Assembly (NCBI RefSeq): GCF_030814995.1
Contig: NZ_JAUSVX010000002.1
Span: 1 to 64,000 of the forward strand
Length of the DNA stretch: 64,000 nucleotides
Source: Labrys wisconsinensis
Lineage (GTDB): Bacteria; Pseudomonadota; Alphaproteobacteria; Rhizobiales; Labraceae
Direction: 5' to 3'
The position numbers and the translations under genes were made by a program. Positions 60,679 to 64,000 of the stretch are shown piece after piece; the stretch's first letter is position 1; every line of letters starts with the position of its first letter. Below the pieces are notes generated by a model. That model did no database searches and was not told the origin of the DNA. It was given only the letters and a program-made list of their open reading frames with translations.

Positions 60679-62307
60679 TCAATTATATCCCCGCACCGCG
60701 CGGAACGCGTCCACCAGGCCGGACCGCCCGTCGAACACCCGGCCGCCGGTCTCGGCCGCCAGGCGATCGAGCTGGGTCCGGTCGGCGTCGCCGAAGGTGA
60801 TGCCGAACACCGGCACCTTGTGCCCGTCCTCGCGCCAGGCCTGCAGGAAGCCCTGCAGATCGCCCTGGCTCTGGCCGTCGGTCATGATGACGATGGCCGG
60901 CAGGAAGCGCCCGGTGCCGAGAACGGGCGTCATGGCGCGCAGGGCCTGCCAGGCGCAGGCATACATGTCGGTGCCGCCGTCGGCCCTGAGCCCGGCGCCC
61001 CACTCCTTCAGCCGCTCCTGGTCCGCCGGGGCGCCGCTCCCCGGCATGGCCGGGCCGGGCGCGCTGGAAAAGGCGATGGCGAAGATGCGGTCCTCCGACG
61101 ACCATTGCACCAGGAGGTCGCGCGTCGTGTCCGGCGTGAACAGGAAGGTCATGGCTGCGCGCAGCTGGTCGATGCCCGGGCCGTCCATGCTGCCCGAGAC
61201 ATCGAGGCACAGGGTCGTCAGCGAGGGCCGCCGCAGCGCGTCCTGATAGAGGTTGAGGGCAGCCCAGATCACCTTCGGTTCCGGCGGGCGGATCGCGGTG
61301 ATCGGTCGCGACGGGTCGAAATTCCAGTCGGCGACCGGCTTGGCCGCCTCGGCCCGGCCCGGTCCGATGCGCCGGCCGGTGGCGGCGATGCGCTTCTGCG
61401 CGTCGTCGCCGAGCAGGAATTTCTGCAGATCGAGCACGAAGGTCTCCACCTCGCTGCCGCGGCCGCGGTCGAGATAGCCGAGCGGTCCGTCCGACACGGC
61501 CACGCCATCCTTGGGATAGACCAGCCAGAGCGGCTCGCTGCCGCGGGCGACCAGCGTGTCGTTGGTCTCCTTGAGCACCGATTCGTAGTTCCACATCGCA
61601 TCGTAATGGATGCCGCGCTGGTCCTGGTCGAGGAAGAGGTCGCCGAGCCAGCCGCTCGATCCGGACGTTCGTTCCACGCCCGCCAGCAGGGACCGCGCCT
61701 TGTCGCGCACGTCGGCGCTGGCGAGATCCGCCTCGCCGAGGAGGTCCTTGCCGACCGCCGTCGTCAGCATGGCGAGATAGGCGCCGGCGCCGGAATTCGA
61801 CTGCGTCGCCGACGACATCAGGAATTTCAGCTTGCCGTCGCGCACGGCGGCGAGGATGTCGGCGGTCGTCACCTCGCGCCCGGTCCAGCCGAGCGCCTCG
61901 GCCTTGCTCTTGCGCACGCCGAGGACGACCGGGCTCTGGGAGATCGACTGCAGGTGCTTGACCCTGCGGCCTTCGTCGAACAGATCGACCCAGATCGAGG
62001 CCGCCGGCCAGATCACGTCCGCCTGCAGGGGATCGCTGGTCGACTTCAGGCCGAAGCCGATGTCGAGCGAGCCCTTGTAGACGAAGCTGCACTTGGCGCT
62101 GTGTGCGGTGCAGAACTCCTGCACCAGCGGCTCCAGCGGCTTGTTCTCCGAGCCGGCGACGATGGTGATGTCCGGGCCCGGGCGCGAGCAGGAGGCGAGG
62201 GCGCCGGCAAGCACAGGGATGGCGAGGGCGAGCCGCAGGAAGCGCGCGAAGCCCGCTCCAGGCCGCATGGCGGTCCGCGCCGTCACGATGGCGGTCCGCG
62301 CCGTCAC
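60679..62307 (-). CDS. vWA/solute-binding fusion lipoprotein
   Basis: A 542-residue fusion. The N-terminal half (about 45-340) is a type-2 periplasmic-binding domain: ITIVAGSENKPLEPLVQEFC, DVIWPAASIWVDLFDEGRRV, SSATQSNSGAGAYLAMLTTA and LWLVYPKDGVAVSDGPLGYL. The C-terminal half (about 360-542) is a vWA domain with a perfect MIDAS (CLDVSGSMDGPG, Asp about 369) and the later IVIMTDGQSQGD. The leader RFLRLALAIPVLAGALASC ends in a lipobox. The reported GTG start (62307) overlaps telA (GTGA); ATG 62268 is also possible, because a 21-base tandem duplication covers the start region. No transporter genes are linked. Probably faces the periplasm. Confidence 0.8.
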   Translation of the reverse strand: MTARTAIVTARTAMRPGAGFARFLRLALAIPVLAGALASCSRPGPDITIVAGSENKPLEPLVQEFCTAHSAKCSFVYKGSLDIGFGLKSTSDPLQADVIWPAASIWVDLFDEGRRVKHLQSISQSPVVLGVRKSKAEALGWTGREVTTADILAAVRDGKLKFLMSSATQSNSGAGAYLAMLTTAVGKDLLGEADLASADVRDKARSLLAGVERTSGSSGWLGDLFLDQDQRGIHYDAMWNYESVLKETNDTLVARGSEPLWLVYPKDGVAVSDGPLGYLDRGRGSEVETFVLDLQKFLLGDDAQKRIAATGRRIGPGRAEAAKPVADWNFDPSRPITAIRPPEPKVIWAALNLYQDALRRPSLTTLCLDVSGSMDGPGIDQLRAAMTFLFTPDTTRDLLVQWSSEDRIFAIAFSSAPGPAMPGSGAPADQERLKEWGAGLRADGGTDMYACAWQALRAMTPVLGTGRFLPAIVIMTDGQSQGDLQGFLQAWREDGHKVPVFGITFGDADRTQLDRLAAETGGRVFDGRSGLVDAFRAVRGYN

Positions 62308-62308
62308 G
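62267..62308. repeat. 21-base perfect tandem duplication at a gene start
   Basis: Bases 62267-62287 and 62288-62308 are identical, back to back. The unit contains a GTG codon in frame, so two GTG starts and a following ATG at 62268 compete as the start of the vWA gene, and the first GTG copy overlaps the telA stop. Confidence 0.85.
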
Positions 62309-63374
62309 CCGACGCGCTCGCCAGGGCGGTCCGCAATTCGCCGGTGAGCTGCTCCATGCGCTGCTCCGCCTCGGCACGCTTCTGGCGGCCCTGCCGCTGC
62401 ACGGCCAGCACGCCGTTGACGGTGTCGATGAGGTCGCGGTTGGTCTTCTCCAGCGTTGCGATGTCGATGATGCCGCGCTGGGCCTGCTTCTCGATCTCGA
62501 TCGCCTGCGTCTTCATCATGTCGGAGGCTTGGCGCATCATCTGGTTGGTGGCGTCGGTGACCGTCTTCTGCAGGTCGAGCGCGGCGGACTGGCGGGTCAG
62601 GCCGAGCAGCAGCACCATCTTCTGCTTCCAGACCGGGATGGTGAGCTCGGTCGTCGCCTGCAGGTTCTCGATCAGCGTCTCGTCGCCGGCCTGGACCACG
62701 CGGATCTGCGGCAATTGCTGGATGCCGATCTGGCGGGCCTGCTGGAGATAGAAGACGCGCTTCTCCAGCCGGTCGAGCCCCTGGGCGGCGTCCTGGTAAT
62801 CCTGCGCGGCCATCAGGCCGTCGCCGCCGGCCTGCGCCGTATCGGCCCGCGTCTTCAGCTCCGCCAGGCGGCCGGCCCGGAAGTCGGCGGCGAAGGCCTT
62901 GCCGGCCTCGATATGGGCCTCGAGCGCCTGGATCGAGCGCTTGGTCTCCTCGTGCAGGTCGTCGAGCAGGGAGATGTCGCGGCGCAGGTCGTCCTTGTGC
63001 CTGTCGAGCTGGATGTTGATGCCCTCGATCTGGCCGGCGACGTCCTCGAAGCGGCCGACGAAGCGGCGCAGCCGGCTCTCGGCCGAGGAGATCAGCTTCT
63101 CGAAGAAGCCGGCCTTCTGCACCTGCGCCGGATCGAGGCCGCGCGCCTTCTCGATCACGTCGAGCAGGAGCTTGCCGGTGTCGCCCATCTCCCGGTTGCG
63201 GGTCTGGGCGAGGATCCGGTCGGCGAAGGCGGTGACGTCGCGCTGGGCCTTCTCGCCGAAGCCGGTCACCAGCGCCCGGTCGCCGAGGTCGATTCCCCCC
63301 TTGATCTCAGCCACCAGGGCTGGGTTGGCGACGACCGCCGGCAGCGTCGACGATGGGGCTGGGGTTTCGGCCAT
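62304..63374 (-). CDS. telA: TelA-family toxic anion resistance protein
   Basis: A 356-residue TelA-family protein, first gene of its operon. The family was named for tellurite/toxic-anion resistance and is linked with Ter-type stress systems. The middle is long and helical, mostly charged (FVGRFEDVAGQIEGINIQLD, HKDDLRRDISLLDDLHEETK), followed by LIENLQATTELTIPVWKQKM, the most conserved TelA block, and KTVTDATNQMMRQASDMMKT. No membrane helix or signal is seen, so it is cytoplasmic or peripheral. The ATG at 63374 has GGGAGA upstream. The frame beyond, to 63500, adds unconserved residues. A perfect 14-bp inverted repeat lies about 110 bases upstream. Confidence 0.86.
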   Translation of the reverse strand: MAETPAPSSTLPAVVANPALVAEIKGGIDLGDRALVTGFGEKAQRDVTAFADRILAQTRNREMGDTGKLLLDVIEKARGLDPAQVQKAGFFEKLISSAESRLRRFVGRFEDVAGQIEGINIQLDRHKDDLRRDISLLDDLHEETKRSIQALEAHIEAGKAFAADFRAGRLAELKTRADTAQAGGDGLMAAQDYQDAAQGLDRLEKRVFYLQQARQIGIQQLPQIRVVQAGDETLIENLQATTELTIPVWKQKMVLLLGLTRQSAALDLQKTVTDATNQMMRQASDMMKTQAIEIEKQAQRGIIDIATLEKTNRDLIDTVNGVLAVQRQGRQKRAEAEQRMEQLTGELRTALASASA

Positions 63375-63481
63375 GAGGTGGTCTCCCGCTCGCATTATCG
63401 TCGCGGCAATTACGACAGCTCCATGACAGGCATGTGATCCCAGAGTTCCCGCCCAACCAGCTTCTCGTGGCTTTCGCCACG

Positions 63482-63512
63482 ATTGATTTTGCATTTCCAA
63501 TGCAAAATCAAT
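63482..63512. promoter_or_regulatory. 14-bp perfect inverted repeat in the telA-pgsA intergenic region
   Basis: ATTGATTTTGCATT (63482-63495) and AATGCAAAATCAAT (63499-63512) are perfect reverse complements with a TCC spacer. The segment is strongly A/T-rich in a GC-rich region. It lies between the divergent telA (start 63374) and the phosphatidyltransferase gene (start 63625) and could be an operator or a small hairpin. No family is assigned. Confidence 0.6.
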
Positions 63513-63624
63513 GCTGCTCAGAGTCCTGGATGCAAGCAGGTTCGGAGAACCTGCTGAGCGCGAAATCTGCCGAGTCGACCGTGCAAACCGCTATGATGGG
63601 CCAAAGCAGCCGCGCCGATCCACC

Positions 63625-64000
63625 ATGTCCGTGACGATTCCCAACCTGATCACCATCGCCCGGTTCTGCCTCGCCCCGGTCGTGGTCTGGTGCATCGTCG
63701 AGGGGGAATGGCACTGGGCCTTCTGGCTGTTCGTCGCTGCCGGCGCCTCCGACGGCATCGACGGCTTCATCGCCAAGCGCTTCGACCAGCGCTCCGAGCT
63801 CGGTGCGGCGATCGATCCGCTGGCCGACAAGGTGCTGCTGATCTCCATCTTCGTCTCGCTCGGCATCGCCGGGGAGCTGGCGCTGTGGCTGGTCATCCTG
63901 GTGGTGTTCCGCGACCTGATGATCATCAGCGGCGTCGTGCTGGCCCGCTTCCTCGACAAGCCCGTCGCCATCGCGCCGTCCCTGGTGTCCAAGCTCAACA
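63625..64000 (+). CDS. CDP-alcohol phosphatidyltransferase, N-terminal part
   Basis: The first 125 residues of a membrane enzyme that joins a CDP-diacylglycerol to an alcohol; the gene runs past the window end. The start SVTIPNLITIARFCLAPVVV begins the first helix, and the family motif D-G-x2-A-(R/K)-x8-G-x3-D-x3-D is visible as DGIDGFIAKRF followed by GAAIDPLADK, with Lys in place of the usual Arg. It may be PgsA (phosphatidylglycerophosphate synthase) or a relative; the missing part is needed to decide. Divergent from telA. Confidence 0.87.
   Translation, partial: MSVTIPNLITIARFCLAPVVVWCIVEGEWHWAFWLFVAAGASDGIDGFIAKRFDQRSELGAAIDPLADKVLLISIFVSLGIAGELALWLVILVVFRDLMIISGVVLARFLDKPVAIAPSLVSKLN

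Noticed and set aside
59065-62751. Open frame of 1228 codons on the plus strand
   Set aside because: It runs antisense through the telA operon, where four recognisable proteins are read on the other strand. Long antisense frames are expected in high-GC DNA, and the translation is Arg/Gly/Ala-rich with no domain.

Overview
The window is high-GC, densely coded chromosomal DNA of an alphaproteobacterium, most likely of the order Hyphomicrobiales (Rhizobiales). The evidence is gene order and family content: a thuR-thuEFGKAB trehalose-type uptake and catabolism locus, an aapJQMP general amino-acid ABC transporter, the fabD-fabG-acpP-fabF-mltG-yicC-gmk / rsmA-pdxA-lptD-lptG-lptF / pepA-holC arrangement, clpS-clpA, a phasin, an EipB (DUF1849) protein and a CtrA-type TTAA-N7-TTAAC box. 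The genus cannot be fixed from the sequence alone.

Layout. 1-780: 3' part of a group II intron (reverse transcriptase/maturase plus domains V and VI) lying just beyond the end of thuR. 835-8771: thuR and the divergent thuEFGKAB locus, with two near-identical palindromic operators. 8778-13767: small regulators, exported proteins and membrane proteins, a tRNA-Lys(CTT) and a luciferase-like monooxygenase. 13783-17000: a strong terminator, a polyprenyl-phosphate sugar-phosphate transferase, a CtrA box, a small membrane protein and an iron-type alcohol dehydrogenase. 17169-24082: fatty acid synthesis (fabD, fabG, acpP, fabF), then mltG, yicC and gmk. 24087-30567 (minus strand): lptF-lptG-lptD-pdxA-rsmA with overlapping ends; surA, often found in this cluster, is absent. 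30727-36289: pepA, a GST, holC, a lipoprotein, panC (minus), and a translationally coupled vWA/DnaJ-domain pair. 36320-41792: a D,D-carboxypeptidase with SPOR domain, a phasin with a good sigma70 promoter and terminator, clpS and clpA. 41939-45960: a CodA-like amidohydrolase, a parDE toxin-antitoxin remnant whose toxin is frameshifted, and topoisomerase IV parE. 46172-48971: eipB, a PAP2 phosphatase, a GT2 glycosyltransferase and a LAB_N membrane protein, a likely envelope/lipid modification set. 48985-54629: metC-like gene and aapJQMP. 54738-58804: prolyl iminopeptidase, then a minus-strand operon of ROK repressor, Mak-type fructokinase and inositol-phosphatase-like enzyme. 58924-63374 (minus): a four-gene operon of TelA, a vWA/solute-binding lipoprotein, XpaC and a second solute-binding-like protein. 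63625-64000: start of a CDP-alcohol phosphatidyltransferase, cut by the window edge.

Most of the window is ordinary core and transport genome. The best candidate for a little-described system is the TelA/vWA-SBP/XpaC/SBP operon. It pairs cytoplasmic stress-type proteins with two related extracytoplasmic binding proteins and has no ABC permease or ATPase, which suggests an envelope sensor or response complex rather than an importer. Other points of interest are the thuR operators, the broken parDE module with its intact operator, the CtrA box, the eipB-PAP2-GT2-LAB_N cluster and an unassigned 14-bp inverted repeat in front of telA.
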